Assembly: GCF_030209755.1 (NCBI RefSeq)
Contig: NZ_JARVRH010000027.1
Coordinates: 62,001-126,000, forward strand
Direction: 5' to 3'
DNA: 64,000 nt
DNA from: Arthrobacter sp. efr-133-TYG-118
GTDB taxonomy: Bacteria; Actinomycetota; Actinomycetes; Actinomycetales; Micrococcaceae
Below are positions 25,437 through 33,535 of this stretch, piece after piece; positions within the stretch are counted from its first letter, which is position 1, and the number at the start of each line of letters is the position of its first letter. Below the pieces are notes generated by a model. The model was not told the origin of the DNA. It worked only from the letters and a program-made list of their open reading frames with translations, and searched no databases. The position numbers and the translations under genes were made by a program.

Positions 25437-26315
25437 ATGACCACGCTCATCCCCGAACGCCTCGAAGCCTTCAACAAAGGCCTCATCACCCTCGACGCAT
25501 CCAGCCACAACTCCTTCGAAGACGGCCACTGCAGCATGGAAGTCGTCGCCTGGTTGGCCGGTGAAGGCCACACCGACGCACCAGAATGCGCGTCCCCCGT
25601 CCTGACCCGATACACGATCCGCCTGAACGACAGGTGGAACGCCGAGCAACGCCAAGCCCTCGCCCCGTTCCTGCCGCGCATGGTCGGCACCGGTGGCGAC
25701 GGTTTGGATGAGGAACGCCAGCGCATCGCCACCCGCTACCTCATCGAGAAGCTCCTCGGCCCGTGGCTGCGGCTGGCCGGCATGCACGATGACGCGGACC
25801 TCCTCGCCACGCTCATCTCCGTTCCGGCGGCTGAGCTGATCATCAAGCTCCGCGAAATCCGCGAACGGGCATGGAAGAAGCGCTCCGCATCCCGCGCCGA
25901 ACTCCGCCAGAAGGTTGAGGCGAAGGTCCGCGAACACTACGCCAAGAAGCCCGCTGTCGCTGTCGCTGACGCTGCCGCTGTCGCTGACGCTGCCGCTGTC
26001 GCTGCCGCTGTCGCTGTCGCTGACGCTGCCGCTGACGCTGCCGCTGTCGCTGACGCTGACGCTGACGCTGCCGCTGCCGCTGTCGCTGCCGCTGCCGCTG
26101 TCGCTGTCGCTGACGCTGTCGCTGCCGCTGCCGCTGCCGCTGCCGCCCCGTACGACACCTGGGGCACCAGCTACAGCGCCGCATACTCCGCGGCCCGCAA
26201 GTACTACCGCGAACACCCCGAAATCTTCGAACACATCCACGCCCTCAACAAGGAACAGCAGCCCTACGCGCTCGAACTGCTGGAACTCATGATCAAGCCC
26301 GAGGCCACCAAGTGA
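25437..26315 (+). CDS. Hypothetical protein with Ala-Val/Asp/Ala hexamer-repeat tract
   Basis: 292 residues. The N-terminal 170 form a globular part (SSHNSFEDGHCSMEVVAWLAG; RWNAEQRQALAPFLPRMVGT; LIEKLLGPWLRLAGM). Residues ~173-236 are a perfect run of 32 dipeptides Ala-(Val/Asp/Ala) coded by GCTGNC units. A short conserved-looking C-terminus (YDTWGTSYSAAYSAARKYY) follows. The globular part resembles a family found in actinobacterial chromosomes as well as phages; its function is unknown. Copy-number change would never shift the frame. Confidence 0.7.
   Translation: MTTLIPERLEAFNKGLITLDASSHNSFEDGHCSMEVVAWLAGEGHTDAPECASPVLTRYTIRLNDRWNAEQRQALAPFLPRMVGTGGDGLDEERQRIATRYLIEKLLGPWLRLAGMHDDADLLATLISVPAAELIIKLREIRERAWKKRSASRAELRQKVEAKVREHYAKKPAVAVADAAAVADAAAVAAAVAVADAAADAAAVADADADAAAAAVAAAAAVAVADAVAAAAAAAAAPYDTWGTSYSAAYSAARKYYREHPEIFEHIHALNKEQQPYALELLELMIKPEATK
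25953..26144 (+). repeat. Tandem hexanucleotide repeat (GCTGNC)32
   Basis: Thirty-two consecutive hexamers, identical except for the fifth base, which is T, A or C and never G. All six reading frames stay open over most of the tract, so other-frame readings here are artefacts. Confidence 0.95.
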
Positions 26316-26512
26316 GCCGCGCCCTGGACGGCAACCCGTACGCCGACGAGGCCGACACCGGCAACTGCGTACCCGACGCCTACGTGCAGGCTCAGGCGTC
26401 CCTCGCGTTGGCACATGAGGTCCGCACCCTCACGCTGGTCTTAGTGCAGGCGCATGGAGCCGCGCATGGTGTCGTGGCCACCCCCGAAATCGCGGCAAGG
26501 CTGGGGATATGA
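26312..26512 (+). CDS. Small hypothetical protein
   Basis: 66 residues from GTG overlapping the stop of the repeat gene. Acidic N-terminus, then a hydrophobic helix (ASLALAHEVRTLTLVLVQAHG). No family recognised; the stop overlaps the next ATG. Confidence 0.5.
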   Translation: MSRALDGNPYADEADTGNCVPDAYVQAQASLALAHEVRTLTLVLVQAHGAAHGVVATPEIAARLGI

Positions 26513-26658
26513 GCGACCGCGAACCGAGACACCGCGCCGAACCCGACGGCGCGCCCCAAACCCGGGAAGAAGTCACGAGCGGGTACGTCAACCCCTCCCA
26601 AGCACGAATGGCTGCGTGGGAACAGAAGCAAGCACTCACCAGGGAGAACCATGTCTGA
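26509..26658 (+). CDS. 49-residue hypothetical protein
   Basis: ATG overlaps the previous stop. Hydrophilic peptide with YVNPSQARMAAWEQK; its end overlaps the next start, which also has GGGAGAA upstream. Function unknown. Confidence 0.45.
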   Translation: MSDREPRHRAEPDGAPQTREEVTSGYVNPSQARMAAWEQKQALTRENHV

Positions 26659-27055
26659 CCTCGCCAAGCTGTTGCAGGAGCATTCCGCGACGCGGCTGCT
26701 GCACAACCCAACCCGGCACGTGTGCAACGGGTGCGGGCAGGCCATCACCTCGACCATGAGTGAGCACCAAGCCGACGTGCTGGACTTGGCCGGATTCGTT
26801 AAGGACACGGTGGTGGTGAGTGCTTACCAAGCCGGACTCTACAGAGGCATGAGCGCTTCCGATGCCGAGTGGGTTGGACCCGTCGCCAGCCTCCAACGCC
26901 TGCATGACAAGACCGGCGACCGGCTCCGTGCCGCCCGCGCCCTCGTCCGTGAGCAGCGGGAAACGATCACCGCGCAAGACGCACTGATCCAGGCCATGCA
27001 CAAAACCCTGACCCAGCAGCGGGCCATGGCCGAGACCGTAGCCGCCCTCTCATGA
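26651..27055 (+). CDS. Zinc-knuckle phage protein
   Basis: 134 residues. HVCNGCGQAI (about 23-32) and a later EHQADVL supply Cys/His ligands as in a short zinc finger. The C-terminal half is a long coiled helix (LRAARALVREQRETITAQDALIQ). Start behind GGGAGAACC. Unknown role. Confidence 0.6.
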   Translation: MSDLAKLLQEHSATRLLHNPTRHVCNGCGQAITSTMSEHQADVLDLAGFVKDTVVVSAYQAGLYRGMSASDAEWVGPVASLQRLHDKTGDRLRAARALVREQRETITAQDALIQAMHKTLTQQRAMAETVAALS

Positions 27056-27153
27056 ACATCGTCTGCCGGTTGTTCGGTCACAAGGGGCAGTGGTCGCCGT
27101 GGTTGCGTCGCTGGTACTGCCGGTGGTGCCACGAGGAAGTAGCACCCGAATGA
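27052..27153 (+). CDS. 33-residue zinc-binding peptide
   Basis: ATG overlaps the previous stop. CRLFGHKGQW and YCRWCHEE give Cys-His-Cys-Cys ligands, matching a widespread family of tiny actinophage peptides of unknown function. Confidence 0.5.
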   Translation: MNIVCRLFGHKGQWSPWLRRWYCRWCHEEVAPE

Positions 27154-27458
27154 CCACGACCCTGCCCGACGTGGACGTGCTGGAGGCGTTGGACTTCCAT
27201 GAGGTGCTGGGATGCGCTCATTCCCAGCACGGCCACGACCACGCATGGCACGACGACGGGCCCGCCACCCACTACGTCCGCACTGACCACGCCTGCACCG
27301 GGCGCCCCGGGCAACCGAGGGTCAACGTGTACCCGGCCTGCGCGGCGTGGGTCGCGTTCGTGGAGGCCATCCAAACCCAGCGTTGGATGTGCGTCCGGTG
27401 CGGGCATGTCGCGGACGGGCGGGACGTTTTCAGTCTGGTTTGTCCAATCGACCGGTAA
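27150..27458 (+). CDS. Cys/His-rich phage protein
   Basis: 102 residues starting in the previous stop. His-rich middle (CAHSQHGHDHAWHDDG), DHACTG, and a C-terminal knuckle CVRCGHVADGRDVFSLVC. The total of six Cys and many His suggests two metal sites. Function unknown. Confidence 0.55.
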   Translation: MTTTLPDVDVLEALDFHEVLGCAHSQHGHDHAWHDDGPATHYVRTDHACTGRPGQPRVNVYPACAAWVAFVEAIQTQRWMCVRCGHVADGRDVFSLVCPIDR

Positions 27459-27467
27459 AATTATGTT

Positions 27468-27725
27468 ATGGGAGTTTGCCGGGCGTGTGGTGGGCCGTCG
27501 AAGCGGGGCGAGTACTGCGGCCCGCTATGCGCGATCGGATCCCCACGCGACACCACCCACGCCGTCACCAACCCCACACTGCAAGAACCCGACGAAACAA
27601 CACAGGCATGGGCGGACCGGCAATGGACCGAGAAACTCGCCCTCGAACGCGCCGGATTCACCACCGACGAAGCCATCCAATACCTCGCCCACGTCCGACA
27701 GTTAGGAGCCACCCATGGCCAATGA
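27468..27725 (+). CDS. Small zinc-ribbon protein
   Basis: 85 residues. CRACGGPSKRGEYCGPLC within the first 22 residues is a compact four-Cys site. A helical tail (ADRQWTEKLALERAGF, DEAIQYLAHVRQLG) follows. There is no clear ribosome site for ATG 27468. The end overlaps the next gene by 11 bases. Confidence 0.5.
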   Translation: MGVCRACGGPSKRGEYCGPLCAIGSPRDTTHAVTNPTLQEPDETTQAWADRQWTEKLALERAGFTTDEAIQYLAHVRQLGATHGQ

Positions 27726-28371
27726 CCCACGCTACCGGGCCGGGCAACAAGTGGACGGGCGGCTGATCTGCGGGGCGAAGAACCGGCAAGAGAACCCATG
27801 CACGAAATCCCCTGAACCCGACGCCACCCGGTGCCGGCTCCACGGGGCTGGGAGCCCCTGGTCGAAGATGAAGGCCGAGGAGCGTCGGCAGGACCGTGAA
27901 GCGAGGAAGATCCTGATGAACCTTGGCGAACCCGTCGACGGGGAGACCATCCACCCGGTGGAAGTCCTCATGCGGTTGATTTCGATGAAGTGGGCTGAGG
28001 TGTTGTGGTTGCGCGCCAAGGTCCAGGAACTCCCCGAAGCAGACCTTGTGTGGGGACTGGACTCTCATGACCTTGGCACCGGGCCTGATGGTCCCATCGA
28101 CAAGGAAACCTTCAAAGCGCAGCCGTCCATCTGGTGGAAGCTGCTCAGGGAGGCCGAGAAGGAAGCCCGCGACCTCGCCGTCGCAGCGGCCCGGGCAGGC
28201 ATCGAAGAACGCCAGCTGCGCCTGTCGGAGCAGACCGCAGGCCAGTTCCTCAACGCCCTCAAACTCATCCTGTCCCGCCTGGAACTCACTGACGCCCAGG
28301 CAAGGCTGGTGCCCATCGTCGTCCCAGAAGTGTTGCGAGCCATCAGCGACACGCCCGGTCTAAAAAGTTGA
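27715..28371 (+). CDS. HGG-motif protein, possible small terminase-like
   Basis: 218 residues. The N-terminus CGAKNRQENPCTKSP, then CRLHGAGSPWSKMKAEERR, matches the Cys-Cys-Cys-HG(G/A) signature found near the N-terminus of many phage proteins, some annotated as small terminase subunits. Long helices fill the rest (LLREAEKEARDLAVAAARAG). It lies 10 kb before the large terminase, so the packaging role is doubtful. ATG behind TAGGAGCC. Confidence 0.55.
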   Translation: MANDPRYRAGQQVDGRLICGAKNRQENPCTKSPEPDATRCRLHGAGSPWSKMKAEERRQDREARKILMNLGEPVDGETIHPVEVLMRLISMKWAEVLWLRAKVQELPEADLVWGLDSHDLGTGPDGPIDKETFKAQPSIWWKLLREAEKEARDLAVAAARAGIEERQLRLSEQTAGQFLNALKLILSRLELTDAQARLVPIVVPEVLRAISDTPGLKS

Positions 28372-28374
28372 GCA

Positions 28375-28408
28375 AAAACGAAGCGCTACTACCGAACTAC
28401 GCGTAGAC
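28375..28408. promoter_or_regulatory. Block-boundary element 4
   Basis: AACGAAGCGCTACTACCG, then CTACGCGTAG, a perfect 10-bp palindrome, starting four bases after a stop. TAGACT overlapping the core could serve as a -10 box for the gene at 28450. Confidence 0.65.
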
Positions 28409-28449
28409 TTGTTACCAACACCACACCGCATCACTAGGAGAATGCCCGC

Positions 28450-28749
28450 ATGAGTAAGGAACTCGAACTCACGGTCTACCCATACCGGGAAACCGAATGG
28501 CCAGCCGGATACCTCGTTCCGAAAACCATGACTAGCGGTGCGGTGCTGGATGTCATCCACATGACAGAGACGGTGGACAAGCGCGCGAAAGCCAAGCGGC
28601 TCACGGACGCGGAGCTAGCCGCTGAGTGCCACGCCGCGACGTTGGCCGTGTACCGGGCGAAAGTCCACCAGGAGGAGCCACGGCTCGAGCAGATGGTGAT
28701 CGTCCGGCGGTTCGCGTTGCTGCCGCACTATGACGAGGCGGGCAAATGA
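28450..28749 (+). CDS. Hypothetical phage protein
   Basis: 99 residues behind TAGGAGAA. Beta-rich start (LELTVYPYRETEWPAGYLV) and a helical, basic middle (KRAKAKRLTDAELAAECHA). First gene after boundary element 4. No function recognised. Confidence 0.6.
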   Translation: MSKELELTVYPYRETEWPAGYLVPKTMTSGAVLDVIHMTETVDKRAKAKRLTDAELAAECHAATLAVYRAKVHQEEPRLEQMVIVRRFALLPHYDEAGK

Positions 28750-29657
28750 CAGCGGCCACTGAGTGCGGTTCCTGCGCTAAGCCCAACCTGGATGGTGCGG
28801 CCCTGTGTGACGCGTGCACGGACACGTACTTGTACGACCTCGGGGCCGTGGACGACGTGCTGGACACGTTGCGGCCGACCGTGGAAATGCAGGACGTGAA
28901 CGGCGACAGTGTGGGCTCGTCGGGGACGAAGCACGCACCTGCACCGTTGAATCTTGACGCGATGGCCGCGCAGGCGAACCTGCAGCTGCACGTCAGGCTC
29001 ACGGGCCGGCGGCTCCTCAGGGTCTGGGTGCAGGCATGGGAAGCCAAGGTGGCCAAGCTGACGGCGCACGTGATCGGCCCGACCCTGCCACTGCCCGCGA
29101 AACCGTCCCTGCCCGGTAACGAGCAGCTAGCCGCGTGGATCATCGTCCAACACAACCTGATCCGCATGGCAGTGTGGGCGCCCGGCGCGAAACGCGAACT
29201 CGCGAACCTCCTCAAGACAGCGCAAACGGCCGCGGAACGCCGACAACCCAGGGTCTTCGCCGGGACCTGCAGTTTCGAGACATCCCACCCGGACACCCCC
29301 GACGAGCCCATCGTGTGCGGCGCCGAACTCTATGCCCTGCCCGGCGACACCATCGCCACCTGCAAGGACTGCAACTCCACCTACGAAGTAGCAACCTGGC
29401 GGGCACACAGCAAAACCGCCGCCGAATACGCGATCCTCACACCCACCGAACTCTCCCGCGCACTCGGCGGTTACGGGTTCAACATCCGGCCCGGCACCAT
29501 CCGCATGTGGGCCACCCGCGGCCACATCCACCGCGCCAACCCAGACCACGACGAAACCGGCCACCCCATACCGGCCATGTACCGGCTCGGGGACGCCCTC
29601 GACACCTACCAGGCAATGCAGATCCGCAAACACCAACCCAAGGAGAACACCCCATGA
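28746..29657 (+). CDS. Zinc-ribbon/HTH phage DNA-binding protein
   Basis: 303 residues. An N-terminal four-Cys knuckle (CGSCAKPN, CDACTDTYL), a second zinc-ribbon-like site (CSFETSHP, CGAELYAL, CKDCNSTYEV; about 180-215), and a C-terminal excisionase-like HTH (about 235-290: LTPTELSRALGGYGFNIRPGTI, RMWATRGHI, YRLGDALD). The layout suggests a sequence-specific DNA-binding protein, perhaps a late regulator; this is inference. ATG overlaps the previous stop. Confidence 0.65.
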   Translation: MTAATECGSCAKPNLDGAALCDACTDTYLYDLGAVDDVLDTLRPTVEMQDVNGDSVGSSGTKHAPAPLNLDAMAAQANLQLHVRLTGRRLLRVWVQAWEAKVAKLTAHVIGPTLPLPAKPSLPGNEQLAAWIIVQHNLIRMAVWAPGAKRELANLLKTAQTAAERRQPRVFAGTCSFETSHPDTPDEPIVCGAELYALPGDTIATCKDCNSTYEVATWRAHSKTAAEYAILTPTELSRALGGYGFNIRPGTIRMWATRGHIHRANPDHDETGHPIPAMYRLGDALDTYQAMQIRKHQPKENTP

Positions 29658-30217
29658 ACCCCAAGCATTTTTATCCCGGCGCGAGCTTCGGCGTGCAAGG
29701 CCCGATTACGCACCTGCAGCGCGTGATCTTGGACCGCACCCCGGGCAGGACCGTCCGGTATAGCCCCGACAGCGGCGTGGAAATCATCGCTGATCTGGGC
29801 TATGTAGCCGACGCTGTGGAGTCCGCGTTCGTCCTCGTCCCCCGCGAAGCACTCCCGAAGATCGGTCGTACCAACACGACGGTCAACGGCGGGTCCTTCA
29901 CCACCGCCGCCGGCGAAAACATCCAACTGAACGACGGCGCCGACGCCGAGAAGGTCCGTAAGGTCGCAGCCACTTGGCTTGCAGTTGCCGCACTGCTGGA
30001 AAGCGAAGAGAAGGCCAAGGCTGACGAGGCGAAGAAGAAAGAGGCTGCGGAAGCAGCAGCGAAGATCGCCCGCACCACACGCCTCGAGCAGCTCGCGGAT
30101 GAATACTTCGAGGAGTACTTCGAGGAACTCGGGCCCAAGAAAACCCGTGTCATCGAGGAACTGTACCGACTCGAGGAAGAAGCCGCCGACTCCGAATGCT
30201 GCGGGTGCGACGACTAA
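29654..30217 (+). CDS. Hypothetical phage protein with acidic C-terminus
   Basis: 187 residues behind AAGGAGAAC. Beta-rich first half (LQRVILDRTPGRTVRYSPDSG), then a charged coiled helix (SEEKAKADEAKKKEAAEAAA) and an acidic tail ending ECCGCDD. No known family. Its TAA overlaps the next ATG. Confidence 0.6.
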   Translation: MNPKHFYPGASFGVQGPITHLQRVILDRTPGRTVRYSPDSGVEIIADLGYVADAVESAFVLVPREALPKIGRTNTTVNGGSFTTAAGENIQLNDGADAEKVRKVAATWLAVAALLESEEKAKADEAKKKEAAEAAAKIARTTRLEQLADEYFEEYFEELGPKKTRVIEELYRLEEEAADSECCGCDD

Positions 30218-30468
30218 TGTTTGCCCCCGAACGAAGCAGTACTGCCGTAGTTCGCGAAACGTGCCCCGGATGCGGTTTCCCGATCCACCCCGGCCAGCCC
30301 GCCATGCGTGTCCACATGGGCGCGGTACGGGACGAAGAGGGCATGACGGACCTGATGCCAGTCTTCCACCGGTCCTGCGGGGCCGGCCGCCTCATCGCGG
30401 ACGGCCGGGCCAAAACCGAAGCGCAACGCACCCACCACACACCACTGATCGAGAGGAAAGCATCATGA
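30217..30468 (+). CDS. Small zinc-binding protein with boundary element inside its 5' end
   Basis: 83 residues from an ATG overlapping the previous stop. ETCPGCGFPIHPGQPAM and VFHRSCGAGRL give a Cys-Cys-His-Cys site as in PHD-like or treble-clef phage peptides. Codons 5-15 are formed by boundary element 5, so a protein bound there could block both transcription and this gene. No later start has a ribosome site. Confidence 0.5.
   Translation: MFAPERSSTAVVRETCPGCGFPIHPGQPAMRVHMGAVRDEEGMTDLMPVFHRSCGAGRLIADGRAKTEAQRTHHTPLIERKAS
30229..30260. promoter_or_regulatory. Block-boundary element 5
   Basis: AACGAAGCAGTACTGCCG, then TAGTTCGCGAAAC, the copy closest to the palindrome at the repressor promoter. 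It overlaps the start of the gene at 30217. Confidence 0.6.
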
Positions 30469-30569
30469 GTTCCACCGAATCCCGCCAAACCCTGCCCGAC
30501 CGCCGCGCCCTGCACCAGATCGAAACGGAACTGGACAGCCGCAACGACGCACGAGGAGACCAGAAATGA
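30465..30569 (+). CDS. 34-residue hypothetical peptide
   Basis: ATG overlaps the previous stop and lies behind GAGAGGAAAG. Hydrophilic (TLPDRRALHQIETELDSR). Its end overlaps the next ATG, so it may mainly couple translation. Confidence 0.4.
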   Translation: MSSTESRQTLPDRRALHQIETELDSRNDARGDQK

Positions 30570-31480
30570 AGGTCTACGTAGCGGGGCCAATGCGTGGCAT
30601 TCCCGGGTTCAACTTCAAGGCGTTCGACCAGGCCACCAACGCCCTTGAGGTGCGCGGGCATGCCACGTTCAGTCCTGCCGATAACGACCGGGGGAACGGG
30701 TTCAACCCTGTCGGCCTGACTGGGCACGAGGACTTGGCCGCGCTCGGCTTCGACCTGCGGAACGCCCTGGCTGAGGACATGCGGGTGATCGCGGAGTGGG
30801 CGGACGCTGTGGCCGTGCTGGCCGGGTGGGAGAACTCCAGTGGTGCCCGGGCCGAGGTCGCGTTGGCGCACGCCCTTGGCCTTCCTGTGGCCCGTTGGCA
30901 AGACGCGGTGATTTGGACCCAGCACGGCGGCCCTGCCACCCACATCCCCGACTACGTCCGCATCAAAGCCGACACGCCACCCTCGGGCACGCTCCCGTCC
31001 CTCAAGGACGCCGCCACCGCCTACGAGAAGGCTAAGGCCCAGGCTGTGCAGGACTCGATCAAGGTCTACAAAGAGAACCTCCTCACTGGGATGCAGGCGC
31101 GCTCCGTGCTCGGCATGCCCGCAGCCCCGGGCCCGTCAGGCGAGGTCCGTACAGTGTCCGCGACCGGTGGCGAGAAAGGGTCCAAGCCTGAGCGTCACGA
31201 CCTGATCCCGGTAGAGGCCCTAGCGACGGTAGCACAGCTCTACGGGCGCGGAGCCGCCAAGTACGCCGCGCACAACTGGCGCCGCGGGTACGAGTGGTCC
31301 AAGTCCTACGCCGCTCTGCAACGCCACGCCACACAGTTCTGGGCTGGTGAGGACAACGACGCCGAGATGGGCTTGCCTCACATGGCGTCCGTCGCGTTCC
31401 ACGCCCTCGCGCTTCTGACCTTCATGGACGAGCAACGCCAGTTCGACGACCGCTACAAGGCGCCGGAGGCAAGCGAATGA
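30566..31480 (+). CDS. DUF4406-dATP/dGTP diphosphohydrolase-type fusion
   Basis: 304 residues. The N-terminal half (1-110) is DUF4406, a nucleoside deoxyribosyltransferase-like fold: VYVAGPMRGIPGFN, WADAVAVLAGWENSSGARAE. The C-terminal half (about 200-300) resembles the DUF5664/dGTP_diPhyd_N domain: KGSKPERHDLIPVEAL, YGRGAAKYAAHNWRRGY, ALQRHATQFWAGED, HMASVAFHALALL. Likely trims or remodels the nucleotide pool. No PurZ or DatZ homologue is in the window, so a 2-aminoadenine genome is not supported. Confidence 0.75.
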   Translation: MKVYVAGPMRGIPGFNFKAFDQATNALEVRGHATFSPADNDRGNGFNPVGLTGHEDLAALGFDLRNALAEDMRVIAEWADAVAVLAGWENSSGARAEVALAHALGLPVARWQDAVIWTQHGGPATHIPDYVRIKADTPPSGTLPSLKDAATAYEKAKAQAVQDSIKVYKENLLTGMQARSVLGMPAAPGPSGEVRTVSATGGEKGSKPERHDLIPVEALATVAQLYGRGAAKYAAHNWRRGYEWSKSYAALQRHATQFWAGEDNDAEMGLPHMASVAFHALALLTFMDEQRQFDDRYKAPEASE

Positions 31481-31956
31481 AGTACTTCTACGACACCGAG
31501 TTCCTGGACGATGGGCACACCATCGAGTTCATAAGCATCGGCATCGTCGCGAATGACGGGCGCGAATACTATGCGGTGAACGCGGACGCTGACTGGGACC
31601 GGATCGCCAAGCACGAGTGGCTGATGGTCAACGTTGTCCCGCAACTGCCCGACGAGATGGAATACAAGCCCAAGGCCCAGATCCGGGCCGAGGTCACACA
31701 GTTCCTGCTTGCCGCCGGCCAGCCGGAACTGTGGGCATGGTTCGCGGCCTATGACCACGTGGTGCTGTCGCAACTGTTCGGGCGCATGCTGGACCTGCCC
31801 GATGGCATCCCCATGTACACGCACGACCTCCGCGCCTACCTCGACTACACCAATATCAAAGCCATCCCAAGCCAAGTAGAAGGCCACCACGATGCCCTGC
31901 AGGATGCGAGGCACGTAAAGGTAGTCCATGACTACGTGAAGGCGCACCGGCTGTGA
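31477..31956 (+). CDS. DEDDh 3'-5' exoribonuclease, Rv2179c-like
   Basis: 159 residues. FYDTEF (Asp6, Glu8) is motif I, WAWFAAYDHVVLSQL carries motif II, and VEGHHDALQDARHVKVV near 135-150 motif III with the catalytic His and Asp. The family degrades RNA 3' tails. Start overlaps the previous stop. It lies 0.5 kb before the RNA ligase/kinase pair, which suggests a shared RNA-processing theme. Confidence 0.8.
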   Translation: MKYFYDTEFLDDGHTIEFISIGIVANDGREYYAVNADADWDRIAKHEWLMVNVVPQLPDEMEYKPKAQIRAEVTQFLLAAGQPELWAWFAAYDHVVLSQLFGRMLDLPDGIPMYTHDLRAYLDYTNIKAIPSQVEGHHDALQDARHVKVVHDYVKAHRL

Positions 31957-32156
31957 GTGCGAGGACGGACGACCTCGTAACCCTCTGCCTGGTGCTTTAC
32001 GACGACGAGCCCCGCGCCCGGCGCTGCCTGTCGGCACTGCGTCGCAGCGGACGCGACGTGCAGTTCAACGCATACCTTGCCCAACGCCGCCTCGCGCTGA
32101 TGGCAGCGAAAATGTTCATGCCAATCGTGATCTTTCTTGGAAGGAAACTGCCATGA
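31953..32156 (+). CDS. Small hypothetical protein
   Basis: 67 residues from GTG overlapping the exonuclease stop. Basic, with a hydrophobic C-terminus (LMAAKMFMPIVIFLG). A single amphipathic or membrane-associated helix is possible. Function unknown. Confidence 0.5.
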   Translation: MSARTDDLVTLCLVLYDDEPRARRCLSALRRSGRDVQFNAYLAQRRLALMAAKMFMPIVIFLGRKLP

Positions 32157-32398
32157 CTATCAGCACGAAGCACGCGAAGGCGATCCGGGCGGGTGTCTTG
32201 CAGGCCCGCAAAGTCCTGGCTGAGGCACGGATGTACAAGGGGGACGTGATCGCGGTGGACCCGGACGGGGTGGAAGGGTACGCGTTCCGGCGCGTCCTGA
32301 TGCGCTATGCCTTCGAGATTGGCCGGTATCTCACCTACGAGGGCAAGTTCGTCCGGCTCGTGCCCACCCGCACATGGCCGCGCCTTCCACGCAGATAA
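32153..32398 (+). CDS. Small hypothetical protein
   Basis: 81 residues, start overlapping the previous stop. Basic helix (KAIRAGVLQARKVLAEARMY), then a beta-rich part. Last gene before boundary element 6. Function unknown. Confidence 0.5.
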   Translation: MTISTKHAKAIRAGVLQARKVLAEARMYKGDVIAVDPDGVEGYAFRRVLMRYAFEIGRYLTYEGKFVRLVPTRTWPRLPRR

Positions 32399-32406
32399 GT
32401 GCCCGG

Positions 32407-32440
32407 AAACGTAGCGCTACTACCGTCCTTCGCGTAGACT
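32407..32440. promoter_or_regulatory. Block-boundary element 6
   Basis: AACGTAGCGCTACTACCG, then CTTCGCGTAG and TAGACT, nine bases after a stop and 34 bases before the RNA ligase start. Closest relative of element 4. Confidence 0.65.
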
Positions 32441-32473
32441 CGATGGCACAACCAAACCGACAACGGAGAACCC

Positions 32474-33535
32474 ATGCACATCAGCGAACTGTTCAGCGAC
32501 AGTGACCTCGCCGCCGCCATCGAAGCAGGCCACATCAGGGTCAACGACCACCCGGACCTGCCCTACCGGCTGTACAACTACACCGAAACCGCCCAGTTCC
32601 AGAAAGCATGGACCCCTGTCACCCGGGCATGCCGGGGCCTGATCGTGCACCGGGAAACCGGTGAAGTCCTGGCCCGACCGTTCCCGAAGTTCTTCAACCA
32701 CTCCGAAGACCAGCACCCCGCGTTCAACCTTGACGAACCTGTCACGGTCACGGACAAGCTGGACGGGTCCCTCGGGATCGTCTACCCGACCCCGGACGGG
32801 TACGCCATCGCCACGCGGGGTTCGTTCACCAGCGAGCAGGCCATCCACGCCACGCAGATCCTCCGCACCCAATACCCGGACTGGACCCCACCTGAGGGTG
32901 TGACGGTCCTCGTGGAAATCATCTACCCGGCAAACCGAATCGTGCTCGATTACGGCCAACTGGATGACCTGATCCTCTTAGGCTCTGTCCACATCGAAAC
33001 CGGGATCACTGCCAGTCCCATGGAGGCGTACTGGCCAGGTGAGAAGGCTGCAGTATTCCGCTTCGCCACTTTCGCTGAAGCCCTCGCTGGGAAGCCGCGC
33101 AAGAACGCCGAAGGCTACGTCGTGCACTTCCGCACCTCCGATGTGCGCATCAAGATCAAGCAGGACGACTACGTTGCGCTGCATAAAATCGTCACCGGCT
33201 GGAACGAACGCACTATCTGGGAGATGCTCGCCACCGGCAAAGACTATGAAACCCTCCTCGCCGGCGTCCCCGACGAATTCCACAAATGGGCAATGGACAT
33301 CGCGGAGAACCTGAACAACTCATACGACGGCCACATCGGCATGGCACACGCCATACACCACGGAATCCTCGACGCCCTGCCCGAAGGATTTGAACGCCGC
33401 GACTACGCCAACGCGGCATCCCTCTACCCCGAAGCGCGCCCGGCCCTGTTCCAACTCTTGGACGGCCGCGACATCAGCGAGTGGGCATGGAAGCAGATCC
33501 GCCCCACCTTCACCAAGGAGACCATCAATGCCTGA
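32474..33535 (+). CDS. RNA ligase, T4 Rnl1-like
   Basis: 353 residues. The nucleotidyltransferase motif I DKLDGSLG (adenylated Lys near 95), VTRACRGLIVHRETGEV upstream, EIIYPANRIV (motif IIIa-like), GYVVHF and VRIKIKQDDYV (motifs IV and V, KxK) place it with ATP-dependent RNA ligases sealing 5'-phosphate to 3'-OH. It is first in a two-gene block whose second gene is an end-healing enzyme. ATG behind CGGAGAACC. Confidence 0.88.
   Translation: MHISELFSDSDLAAAIEAGHIRVNDHPDLPYRLYNYTETAQFQKAWTPVTRACRGLIVHRETGEVLARPFPKFFNHSEDQHPAFNLDEPVTVTDKLDGSLGIVYPTPDGYAIATRGSFTSEQAIHATQILRTQYPDWTPPEGVTVLVEIIYPANRIVLDYGQLDDLILLGSVHIETGITASPMEAYWPGEKAAVFRFATFAEALAGKPRKNAEGYVVHFRTSDVRIKIKQDDYVALHKIVTGWNERTIWEMLATGKDYETLLAGVPDEFHKWAMDIAENLNNSYDGHIGMAHAIHHGILDALPEGFERRDYANAASLYPEARPALFQLLDGRDISEWAWKQIRPTFTKETINA

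Noticed and set aside
25843..26292. Long open frames on both strands across the hexamer repeat, including Arg/Gln and Ser/Gly/Asp repeat proteins
   Set aside because: They arise because the GCTGNC tract has no stops in any frame; only the + frame from 25437 has a ribosome site and sensible flanking protein.
30566..31480. Evidence for a 2-aminoadenine (Z) genome pathway
   Set aside because: Only a diphosphohydrolase-like domain is present; no PurZ or DatZ homologue is visible in the window.
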